The position numbers were made by a program, and so were the translations under genes. Below the pieces are notes generated by a model, which worked only from the letters and a program-made list of their open reading frames with translations, searched no databases and was not told the DNA's origin. A stretch of 64,000 bases of DNA, taken from the NCBI GenBank assembly GCA_026168455.1, contig CM047426.1:44658307-44722306 (forward strand). The letters run 5' to 3'. Positions 1 to 8,556 of this stretch are shown here, in pieces (the first letter of the stretch is position 1; the number at the start of each line of letters is the position of its first letter). The stretch is from Theocolax elegans. Its lineage: Eukaryota > Arthropoda > Insecta > Hymenoptera > Cerocephalidae.

Positions 1-63
1 ACCTTACGTCCTTACTATCTAACATAATCCCTAATCCCTAACCTAACTAAAATTAACAATAAA

Positions 64-579
64 TTATTGTTTGTTGGGGTCTGGCACGAAAACCGACCGG
101 AGGATAGCATTCCTGATATCCTCCGGAAGATCCCGCACCTCCCTCAACAATCTCAGGGTCTTTTCCGCGTTTCCCCTGGTTGCTTTACGTAAATCCTTCT
201 GATTTTCCCCCCTTTCCTTTTCTCCTAACGGTTCCCGTTCTTCCAACCCACGCGGTGTTCTGACCCTCTTCCTACTAACACCCCGGACAGGTGATCTTGA
301 CCTCGTCATTGCCGACGAAGAAGTCCCTACTACGTCACGATCTTCCCTTCGTTCCTCAAATTGAACCCTTATAAAGTCCCTATGGACCCTCTTACACCGT
401 GAGCAATTAGATAAGTCGACCCCCCTTCTACCGCAGTTTCGGCAACAAACATAAATAACCGGATCGGGACATTGCACTTGCCAATGGCCTTTCCTCCAGC
501 AATTAAAGCAAGAGTAAAGAGGGGGATCCTCAGATGGGTTGGTTGGAATAGGATCCAACCCCCCTAAACATGGCTCCAT
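64..579 (-). CDS. CCHC zinc-knuckle, arginine-rich ORF downstream of pol
   Basis: This 171-residue ORF carries a CX2CX4HX4C knuckle (CFNCWRKGHWQVQC, about residues 24-37). A second Cys-rich stretch (CCRNCGRRGV, then CSRC) follows. The rest is rich in Arg, Ser and Glu, including MTRSRSPVRG. Such knuckles normally mark the nucleocapsid part of Gag, which binds RNA and should precede protease. Here the ORF lies after the integrase C-terminus on the same strand. It may be a displaced gag-like gene, an accessory ORF, or the start of a second copy whose LTR is lost. I recognise no closer family. Confidence 0.5.
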   Translation of the reverse strand: MEPCLGGLDPIPTNPSEDPPLYSCFNCWRKGHWQVQCPDPVIYVCCRNCGRRGVDLSNCSRCKRVHRDFIRVQFEERREDRDVVGTSSSAMTRSRSPVRGVSRKRVRTPRGLEEREPLGEKERGENQKDLRKATRGNAEKTLRLLREVRDLPEDIRNAILRSVFVPDPNKQ

Positions 580-787
580 TCCTCCTCACTGGAAGGTCAG
601 GCGACCCCACTGTCATCTCCGGTAATGGAACCGGTGTCTATTGTACTCCCCTAATCTCCTGTCCGGCGGTTCCCTTATTCCCGCCCTCCTTTCGTTCCCT
701 ATCTCTACCTACACTATTAACAAAATTCCATAAAACCGTACAATCCTGGGTCTCTCTCCTAGTTGGAGGTCCAGGCGGAATGGAGGA

Positions 788-1243
788 TCAGGAACGAATT
801 AGGAATTGCGGCTTATAATCGTCGAGTTGCAATTGGCGACGAGGGTTGTACGGCTTCTTCTTCTTGTTTTTCTTGCTTTTCATAGTTTTAACTACCCTCG
901 GCGCCTCCTGCACCTCAACTGGAGCCGCATTCCGAACCGCCCCCGACCCGCAACTCGGCCCAGCGTCCTCCAGATCCCATTCGGGAATATCCCAGGATGG
1001 TTTACTATTTAATATCGGTAACGCCCACGAGGGAGGGGAGGTTGAATGTTCATCCAACCAAGCGTTAATCTCCGCCACCTCATCATCATGGATGAGGAGG
1101 ACGCCCTCTATCGCCGGCGTCAGCAAAGTAGTTGCCGAAGCAACTGTCCCAAATATACCTACACTTAACTTTGGTCTCCCTACCGGTAGATTTTCCCCCG
1201 CAGCCACCGATTCGGTGGCCACGATAGGAATCTCCACCTCCAT
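788..1243 (-). CDS. Unrecognised 151-residue ORF of the LTR element
   Basis: The ORF lies between the integrase C-terminus and the CCHC ORF on the same strand. The N-terminal half is acidic and hydrophobic; the C-terminal third has a very basic run (KTMKSKKNKKKKPYN). The gap 580-787 keeps a partly open frame toward the CCHC ORF, so both may be parts of one broken protein. The basic tail followed by a zinc knuckle would fit a matrix/nucleocapsid-like arrangement, but that is inference. No function can be assigned. Confidence 0.35.
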   Translation of the reverse strand: MEVEIPIVATESVAAGENLPVGRPKLSVGIFGTVASATTLLTPAIEGVLLIHDDEVAEINAWLDEHSTSPPSWALPILNSKPSWDIPEWDLEDAGPSCGSGAVRNAAPVEVQEAPRVVKTMKSKKNKKKKPYNPRRQLQLDDYKPQFLIRS

Positions 1244-1455
1244 TAATTGTCCGCCTTCGCTGGACTTGTTGGCTCGCCCCTCCTCCTCCTTACGCGCCTA
1301 TCCTCATTGGCCAACCACTCCTCCTAATCCGCCGTGTTGTAGGACCATTGCAATGGTAATACCGGCGGCTGGGGAGTGCGGATGGTTCCTGCCCTTTCTA
1401 CTCCCTTCACTTCTTGACAGCTAGCCATTTCTACAAAATATATACTTTTATCACC

Positions 1456-1935
1456 CTACGATTCCCTACTACTTTTTACTCCCCTAGAGGGAACATACCT
1501 GATCAGATCTTTCACGTGCACCTTATTCATTTTCTCTTTAGACTTATCAGTCCTATCAATAACATACACGGTGGGCGATAATACTTCTAATATTGTGTAA
1601 GGTCCTTCATACTTAGGACACAGTTTTGCCGAAAACCTATTCGCGGCGTTAGACAAATTATGAGTCCTACAAAGTACCCTATCTCCCCGGAAAAATCTGA
1701 CGTCCCTCCTACCCTTATTAAAAACCTTAGCTTGTTTTTCCTTCTCCTGTTCAATATGCTTGGTGACAATATCTCGTAATATATCTAACCGTTGTACCCT
1801 ACCGGCCCAAGCTTTTTCATCACCCTTTTGAATTAATTCCCTTGGTTCTACCTCTCTACGTAAACTTTTAACAGGTCTGGGGTGTCTCCCATAATTCAGG
1901 AATGCTCCATCATATCCGCTGCCACCACTACCCAA
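1456..1935 (-). pseudogene. Integrase C-terminal fragment
   Basis: The 159-residue frame contains FLNYGRHPRPV, the usual sequence just after the integrase catalytic core. Further on, KLCPKYEGPYTILEVLSP is a GPY/F-type module. It overlaps the upstream frame (1896-2960) by 40 bases in another frame, and the whole catalytic core that should lie between them is absent. It is therefore the 3' side of an internal deletion. In intact Gypsy integrases this module helps DNA binding and target choice. Confidence 0.75.
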
Positions 1936-2960
1936 GGTCTCTCAATCACCCTAATACTAAGCAATCCTTGTGGGCCTAACTGGGATACTTTATATCTCTG
2001 ACAAACATCACACCCTACTACGAATCTATTAACATCGTACCATACTCCTCTCCAATAATAGTCCCTAATAACCCTATCATACGTCTTTTCTACTCCTAAG
2101 TGACCCGCCGAGGTTTCGCAGTGCGCATCCCTTATTATTCGCTCTCGCTGTTCCTCTGGGACCACTAATCTACAATCTTCCTCCCTATTTGTGACCGGGT
2201 CCAACAATGGATCGTTATGGTACCTATATAATAGACCGTTTTCTACTCTCCATTGCTGGTAACGGTTAGGAAATTGCTCGACGTCCTTGAGCATATTTAA
2301 ATACCAACTGTCCCTAATCTCCTGAAAAGCAGGCACTGTATCGACCTCACCCGGATACATCCTAGAGAGTGCGTCTGGGACTTGATTGAGAGATCCTTGC
2401 CTATGGACTATCTCAAAGTCCCATTGTTGCATCTCTATAGCCCACCGAGTGAGACGACCAGTAGGCTTCTTAAGATTCCGCAACCATTTCAACGCTCTGT
2501 GATCAGTGATTGCGGTAAATGGATATCCCTCTAAATACGGCCTCAACTTTTTTATAGCCCAAATCAACGCCAAACATTCCTTTTCCGTTGTGGAATAATT
2601 CCTTTCCGCGGCCGACAAAACCCTACTATTGTAGACTATGGGGTGCTCCCCGTCTTCCTGTTCCTGAGTCAGCACCGCTCCCAGTGCATAATTACTTGCA
2701 TCACACTGCACTTTGAACGGTTTGCTGAAATCAGGGCGAGCAAGAACGGGTGCAACAGTCAAAGCTCTCTTTAGTGTATCGAAAGCTTCCTGCTGCTCCT
2801 CCCCCCATATCCATTCTTGTCCCTTACGCAACAACCTTACTAATGGTATTTTTAATTCGGCCTCATTCTCAATAAAACGCGAGTACCAGGCAATCATACC
2901 AAAGAATCTTCTTAATTCCTTGATTCTCCTGGGTACTGGATAATTGACCACTGGAGACAC
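1896..2960 (-). pseudogene. RNase H and integrase zinc-binding domain, Gypsy pol
   Basis: The frame begins in the RT thumb (IKELRRFFGMIAWYSRFI). It then has the RNase H domain with catalytic-type residues in CDASNYALGAVL, ERNYSTTEKECLALIWAI and ITDHRALKWL. Next comes the integrase HHCC zinc-binding motif: H in SAGHLGVEKTYDRV and CDVCQRY. It ends a few residues into the integrase core (VVVAADMMEHS), where the first catalytic Asp would sit, and then stops. The remaining core is deleted. The start joins the RT fragment through a small frame disruption near 2961-3010. Confidence 0.85.
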
Positions 2961-2988
2961 TTTATCCGGATTTGTTCTAAGGCCGTCC

Positions 2989-3663
2989 CTATCTAAAATA
3001 AATCCTAAATGTCACCGTACTACAACAAAATTCGCATTTGTCCCTATTCACCGTTAACCCTGCATCTAATAATTTCCTTAATACCAAATCCACATATTTC
3101 AAGTGCTTCTCAAACGACTCGGTGACGATGATTATATCGTCCAGATATCCGAAAATAAAAGGTTCGAATTCCGGACCGAATATCGCATCGATCAACCGCT
3201 GGAAGGTCATGGGCGCATTCGTTAACCCGAATGACATCCTTTTAAATTGCCATAGACCCGATCCTGGCACCGCAAAAGCCGTATATTTTCGAATAGCAGG
3301 CCCCATCTTGACCTGAAAGTACGCCTGCTTCAAGACGATTTTGCTAATATACCTGGCCTTGCGAATTTTATCCAGAATCGAATCCATTTGTCGCAAAGAA
3401 TCCAATTCACACAGAATCTAAATTGATCCGTCGGACTTCCGTACTAAAACTGGTGCACTACTCCAATCACTTGCTGATCTTTCTATAACTCCCAACTGTA
3501 ACATCTTCCTAACCTCCTCATGAGCTACCTCCAACATCTTGGGCGAGATGCGCCGTGTCCGATGTTTGATTGGAGGAGCTCCCTGAACATCAATCGAATG
3601 TTCAGTAAGGTCTGTCATTCCTAACTGATCGGCATTTATGTCCGGAAGTAAATTGTGCACCAA
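2989..3663 (-). pseudogene. Reverse transcriptase, Gypsy pol (two broken frames)
   Basis: Two adjacent frames (3663-3418 and 3405-2989) make up the palm and fingers. The first has the linker and primer-grip side motifs IKHRTRRISPKM and VIERSASDWSSAPVLVRKSDG. The second holds FKRMSFGLTNAPMTFQRLID and the catalytic motif YLDDIIIV. They are separated by an in-frame TAG near 3418 and missing residues. The YLDD form of the YXDD box and the FGL(T)NAP motif are typical of Ty3/Gypsy RT. The enzyme would copy element RNA into cDNA, but this copy is broken. Confidence 0.85.
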
Positions 3664-3801
3664 TCTTCGAACTTTATCCCTTTCCTCATCCTGTAATTCA
3701 GAGATGCCAGCGCATTCCCCGAATATTATAGAATGGTTTGTCCCTTTTTCACTACTATACGACCTCCAAGGACCTTCCCTAACACGCCGCTAATCCTGTC
3801 C

Positions 3802-4260
3802 TTACCTATCATCAAAATTAAAAAGTTTGCCGAAATCCATCCCTAAGATCATATCCGATTCCAAGTCTTTCAATGCCCTGCAATTAATTTTTTCTGCATG
3901 TCCGTCAATCTCTAAATTAATTTCCAACGTCACTAATGCCCTCACTAATCTACCATTAACATTTTTAATAACCACATCAGAGGACTTTAATCTATCCTTA
4001 AACTGTTCAGCTATCCTTGACCCTACTAAAGACAATGTGGAACCAGAATCAATTAACGCCCTATATTCCTGTCCTCCTAAAACAACTTTTAAATAATGAC
4101 TCTTTTCTTTTTCTTTTTCCTTATTATCCTCTAAAAGCAACTCTACACCCTTGTTAATCAAATTTAATCTATCATACCCCCTAATCTCTTGATTATCCTG
4201 TGACCTTCCTTCGCTAACTTGAGTCTCGCCACGATCATTTTTCCCCTTTTTGGCTAACAA
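3802..4260 (-). pseudogene. Aspartic protease region, Gypsy pol
   Basis: The 152-residue frame has the retroviral-type aspartic protease signature ALIDSGSTLSLVG (catalytic Asp in DSG, about residue 71). It ends with DMILGMDFGKLFNF, matching the conserved ILG-X-DF segment near the end of these proteases. The N-terminal 50 residues are charged and unassigned. The frame stops 130 bases before the RT frame, so protease and RT are no longer fused. Confidence 0.75.
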
Positions 4261-4525
4261 TTCAATATCTATTCTCTCCGATCCCTTTAATAACCTATCC
4301 TCAATTATTCTAACTCCTGAATCATTTTCTGGATCGTCCTTTCTGATCGACCGTAAATTAGCTTAAGATCTTGGAATCGCACCCTTAGACCTATCTAACC
4401 TTCCTACATTTACTTTGGAAGACACACCCTCTATATTGATCCTATCAATATTCTCCCCCACCCTTACTTCTAAATTTACCTCTGGGAAACAGTAACTTGG
4501 TAACGCCCTATCGGTCCCTACTGCC

Positions 4526-5185
4526 GTGATTCGAGAGTCAGGGGACCTTTCATGCGTTCATGGAGTTCTGCACTCATTACGCTATTATTACAAGTCACTT
4601 TCAATGAAACTTCGTAGGAATCTTGTGGAATCACTCATTTTTCCCCACTTAGACTATGCGTGTGCGGTCTATAATGATGTAGACCAGACTAGAAATTTAA
4701 AATTACAGAGGTTATTAAATGCATGCGTGAGATTTGTATGGGGCAATATAGCGAGACGTGACCATGTAACCCCGTATAGATTGGGGTTGAGATGGCTGTC
4801 GGTCGAGTCCAGACGCTCATACCTCATTGGTTCCCTGGCGTTTAGCATCATTGCTCATAAGTCACCTTCATACCTGGCAGATCACTTCACCCAACTCAAT
4901 ACCCCTGGTCATATTCCTCGTTCCTCCTCCCGCTATCCACCTAGGTCACTTATGTATCTTCCTCCACGCACCGAAGCTCTAAATAGATCATTTATCATTA
5001 CATCCACTTGTATTCTAAATCATTTTCCATCACTCACCTTCGATCCTTCATGTATAGATAAATTCAAGATCATGCTATTCAATCATCTGTTTGGGCTCGA
5101 TCAGGCAGCCTGGTCTTTGCGGGTCACGAATGAAGGCATACCTTTGCGGTCCATCCCTCACCTGGATGTAGATGTACAGTCGTGA
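4526..5185 (+). pseudogene. LINE reverse transcriptase C-terminal region
   Basis: The 219-residue frame matches the post-RT region of Jockey/CR1-group LINE proteins. Key segments are VHGVLHSLRYYYKSLS, SLIFPHLDYACAVYND, LKLQRLLNACVRFVW and RLGLRWLSVESRRSYL. The same blocks occur in this window at 55304-56038 and 48323-48826. No catalytic YXDD box is included, because the element is 5'-truncated. The frame is otherwise open to its natural stop. Confidence 0.85.
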
Positions 5186-5302
5186 TTGTTTTTATTGTTT
5201 CTGTAATTTACTATTGCTATTGTAAATACGTTCGTGAAGCGTCGTTATTTATTCCACTTATACAGTAACTGCCATTCTTTTTTACCTACTCACCTTTATA
5301 TA

Positions 5303-5748
5303 CATTTTTTTTTTTTTTATTCTTGATTTTGTGCCCTCTTTTTTCCTCGCACTTCCTACCGTTTATCCCCTGGGAGACTTTAACGGTGTCCACCTACCAC
5401 CTATGTGTGGGTGCTTTATCCCTCCCTTAAAAACCCCACCATCTCGCATTCGCCCGGGGTTATGCCCGTGGATGAGGGAAACCTGTGAAGCAGGGAAAAC
5501 CTCACCCGAGACGGCCGGTGTATTCGAAACATTCTTTTTGGGTGTCAAAGTCACATTGCGTAGGCCTTGACACCGAAACCGAATGTTTCACACCTCGCGC
5601 TCACGTTGTGAAGTGTGAAAAAACACCTAACCCGCCACGAAAGCCAAGCGACCGAGAACGTCACCCATCCACTTGGGTACCGCGCTCAATACTGCTTAAC
5701 TTCCGTGACCGGCCGAGGTGCGTCTCCGCCACTCCGCCACCGCGTCGG
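5303..5748 (-). mobile_element. 5S rRNA-derived SINE (SINE3-type) with 16-bp target duplication
   Basis: The 446-bp insertion lies in the LINE 3' UTR and is flanked by the exact direct repeat TACTCACCTTTATATA (5287-5302 and 5749-5764). On the minus strand its head (about 5745-5630) resembles 5S rRNA, with GGAAGTTAAGCAG matching the internal A-box region and AAGTGGATGGGTGAC matching the C-box region. It ends in a poly(A) tract, seen as a T-run from about 5304. 5S-derived heads define SINE3-class elements, transcribed by RNA polymerase III from the internal 5S promoter and mobilised by a LINE. The partner LINE is unknown. Confidence 0.82.
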
Positions 5749-6080
5749 TACTCACCTTTATATATTTTATTTAGTTAAAACTGTTAATCTTTTATTTTTA
5801 TTTTACGTTTTTTCCTGCGAACGATGATACATATTTTATTTTGTATTTTTATGCTTTAACTAACTATCTAATTGTACATATATTTTATTTTATTGTTATT
5901 GTTATTTTACATTTATTTTATTTTATTCTGTTATATTCTTATTATTGCGTTCTCTTGAAATTTATTTTGTTATTTGGTTTTAAGAATGTACTCGCTGTAT
6001 TAGTTTGCATATGGTGCCTATGGGGTTTCTACCCCTTCATGGCCAAATAAATAACTCAATCAATCAATCAATCCATATCC

Positions 6081-6314
6081 CTATCTGTTCTCTCTCTCGT
6101 TACCTGTGAGGGATCCGGCAATATTATAAAGCTCCAACCCTTCCGTATCCGTCACAGGTGTAATAAAGCTACCCATATTTACCCTACTAAAGATAAAAAT
6201 GACGACTAATTTGCAGTTAATAATTAAGTTATCATTGTCCCAACTCGTATTTCGACTTTCCGTATTTAAGGTAATGACGGTCATATAACGTAATATGCTG
6301 TTATATTTACCCAT
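6081..6314 (-). pseudogene. Possible 5' coding remnant of the Gypsy element
   Basis: A 77-residue minus-strand frame lies just beyond the LINE insertion, where the leader or gag N-terminus of the split LTR element should continue. It reads toward the junction with 4512. I see no gag motif, so the assignment rests on position only. Confidence 0.25.
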
Positions 6315-6470
6315 ACGGAAGTCTTATCTCTCATAAAATCATGTATTAATTGGTTCAATAGATCACTAAATTATTCTCTAGTTAACAGCGCGACATACGA
6401 ATATCAATTTATCTCCTTACTATTACACACGTGTTCCCCCACTATCCGCGTTCCCAATTCCCTAGACTAT

Positions 6471-7465
6471 ATGCGCGCGATCCCCGTATCGATACGTGCG
6501 CGGACCGCGTGTTCAGTGTGCGCGCGCTTGAATCTAGATCGATTCAAGATGGCGGCAACTGAGCGCCGGCCGGCATATAAACAACGTGCCTGCGACCGTT
6601 TCCCCGGGTGTGCGCGATCCCCACCGGCGGGAATAGTACCCGGGTACTACCGCGGAGTGGTGCGCGTCCGGAGGTGCGCGCACGCACCTGCCAAGGCTCC
6701 ACAGGCGACGCAGCATACAGCGAATCTCCCACAACAACGCTGGCAGCAACCGCTTACGGAGAGCATCTACCTAAATAAGTATAAACCACTGTGTGCAACC
6801 GTAAGTATTTTATTTTTATAACTATATCTATTTGTAATAATTAATTATATTTAATAATCTAACATTTACTTCCCTTTTAACAATCCTCTCTCTCCTTAAC
6901 ACATAACCCTCCTTACCTTGTTTTATTACAAACTAAACAATAACTATTTATATTTATTTACTATTCCTAACACCCCCCATCCCACCTGTTCTTTATCTCT
7001 ATTTAATACTCAATCATTAGAGTATTTAACTTCTATTATCTTCCCTTTTTTCCAATTATACTAATTAACCAACCCATGTATTCATCGTTTCACACCTTCC
7101 CATACTTATATTATTATTAATATTTATAAATTTCTTATCTATTTCCTATAATACCTGTCCTTATTATTAATTATATTATTTAGTAAATATATATATTAAT
7201 ATATTTCTCTTTTTCAGATGCAGCGTGCCAAGGAGTACCTATCACCGAGGGAACCCCGGACACGCTGATCAAGAGAAAACCTAATGTACCTTCGCATCAA
7301 TCCCATGTGGACAACTGGATAAGTATAATTAATTAATATAATTTATTTATTTACTAATTAATACTAATATTATATATATATATATATTATTTTCAGATAT
7401 TTCTTTATCATCCACGCATAATTGATTTTGAAGAAATATTTCTCGATCTTGGTGAATAAACCACA
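6471..7465 (+). other. GC-rich stretch with splice-like signals
   Basis: A GC-rich block (about 6470-6800) has an open frame from ATG 6471 and the motif AAGATGGCGGC. It ends at a strong donor-like site, ACC|GTAAGTATTT (6801). A pyrimidine-rich acceptor, TTTCTCTTTTTCAG, ends at 7217. A second candidate donor is at 7323 and a second acceptor (TATTTTCAG) ends at 7396. AATAAA follows at about 7455. This could be a small spliced transcription unit, an untranslated exon pair, or part of an LTR. The encoded peptide is low-complexity and unrecognised. Confidence 0.25.
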
Positions 7466-7480
7466 CTTTTAATTAGATGG

Positions 7481-7515
7481 CGACGTTTCGATGACTTTTC
7501 GTCATCCTCTTCAGG
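7481..7515 (-). ncRNA. Hammerhead ribozyme-like core
   Basis: On the minus strand the sequence reads CUGAAGA (7514-7508), then a stem II hairpin (AUGAC, GAAAA loop, GUCAU; 7505-7491), then CGAAAC (7490-7485) and GUC. This matches the hammerhead consensus CUGANGA-stem II-GAAA. Penelope-like retroelements are known to carry such motifs in their terminal repeats. Stem I and the very short stem III are not convincing, so this may be a decayed ribozyme. The flanking 7440-7730 DNA is probably the remnant of its parent element. Confidence 0.5.
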
Positions 7516-7733
7516 CTATACCTTTATTTATAAAACGAATACATTTGAATATACATAAATAATTGTAGGTTTTGTTTTAAGCCTAATGATTAATAACATT
7601 TTACTTACTAATTGTCAATATAAATCGATTAACGTTTAAATTTTGATCGTAGTATCACTGAGTCGTCGCACTAAAATAATGAAAACAAGGATATTTAAAA
7701 ACAATGAAATTTGCTTTATCAAAAGGCGCGATA

Positions 7734-7759
7734 GCGCCTGCACGCAAGTATGCAGGCGC
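7734..7759. repeat. Perfect 9-bp GC-rich hairpin
   Basis: GCGCCTGCA (7734-7742) and TGCAGGCGC (7751-7759) are exact inverted repeats around an 8-base loop in otherwise AT-rich DNA. I cannot tie it to a gene. The surrounding 7525-8140 holds no coding sequence I can support. Confidence 0.5.
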
Positions 7760-8129
7760 GTAAGCCCTTATTATACAGCTAACTAACCCCTCAGATTTTT
7801 TATATTTTCGTACATTTAAAATTATACTATCTATTTATGCAATTACAAATCTCACATCTATTTTTTATATAAGTTTTCACTTTACAATAAATCCGGTTTG
7901 AATTCATAAGTGCATAGTGGAGAAATTCGATGTTATTAAAGTTGCTTGCTGAATTCCGATTCTCGAATTTTTGCTATTTCCACTTTCTTTTTCATTCGAT
8001 GGCAACAAAAAGAGATAGCATCATAGGAGATGCGAAAGATAGAAAGAGACGAAATTTTTTCCATCCCGTGAGAGAACGCTTACAGAGGTAAAAACTGTTA
8101 GCAAGTTGTTTGAGAAGTGGCCGCAAAGA

Positions 8130-8343
8130 GATATATATATATCTCTATAATATATAAATATTTCGCCGCCGCCGCCGCCGCCGTGTCTAAGAATTCAGAA
8201 TTCAACATATATATATATGTCATATATATGTTATATATATATTATATATATATGTCATTTATATGTTATATATATGTCATATATATGATATATATATGTA
8301 TGTCATATATATAAGTGTGTGTGTGTGTATGTGTGTGTGCGTG
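8130..8343. repeat. Microsatellite block: (TA)n, (GCC)n, (GT)n
   Basis: The stretch contains TA-rich repeats (8130-8160 and 8200-8310), a GCC tract (about 8166-8183) and (GT)n at 8315-8343. The GT part is the 3'-side flank of the R1-clade LINE and continues on the other side of that element at 12367-12408. Confidence 0.85.
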
Positions 8344-8556
8344 TTTTTTTTTTTTTTTTTTTTTTTTTTTTCCGAAGAGGTGGAGAAATGCTTAATGCAC
8401 CATGACTGGAGCCATGCGAGACTCCCCGTGTGTGGGACTCTCCTACCGAAGGATGTCGATAGGCATACTCACTAAAACTCCACCTCTTTCCTTACTTTTA
8501 TTCCCCCGCGGGAGCCGCCGCAAGGCATTACTTCGCGGGGGGAGGCAACGGCTACA

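Larger units (their letters stand above)
4513..6078 (+). mobile_element. 5'-truncated LINE (Jockey/CR1-group) 3' end
   Basis: The fragment starts inside the C-terminal part of a non-LTR reverse transcriptase and runs to a tail of CAAT repeats (about 6052-6074). CCCTATC flanks both ends. It sits inside the leader of the minus-strand Gypsy element, so it is younger than that insertion. Its 3' UTR contains a SINE (5303-5748). The tail type resembles the 3' end of the LINE at 55112-60035, which suggests related families. Confidence 0.8.
1..6330 (-). mobile_element. Gypsy-type LTR retrotransposon, decayed and interrupted
   Basis: Minus-strand pieces occur in the order protease (4260-3802), reverse transcriptase (3663-2989), RNase H plus integrase zinc-binding region (2960-1896) and integrase C-terminus (1935-1456). 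Two further ORFs follow. This PR-RT-RH-IN order is that of Ty3/Gypsy elements. A LINE fragment (4513-6078) splits the leader region, with the heptamer CCCTATC on both sides (4506-4512 and 6079 onward) as a candidate target duplication. I could not find either LTR. The 3' end lies off the window and the 5' boundary near 6330 is a guess. Frameshifts, stops and an integrase deletion make it non-autonomous. Confidence 0.8.

Noticed and set aside
20..50. CCTAA-like repeats resembling the insect telomere repeat
   Set aside because: Only three or four degenerate units, and CCCTAA-like words recur through the adjacent Gypsy element by base composition.
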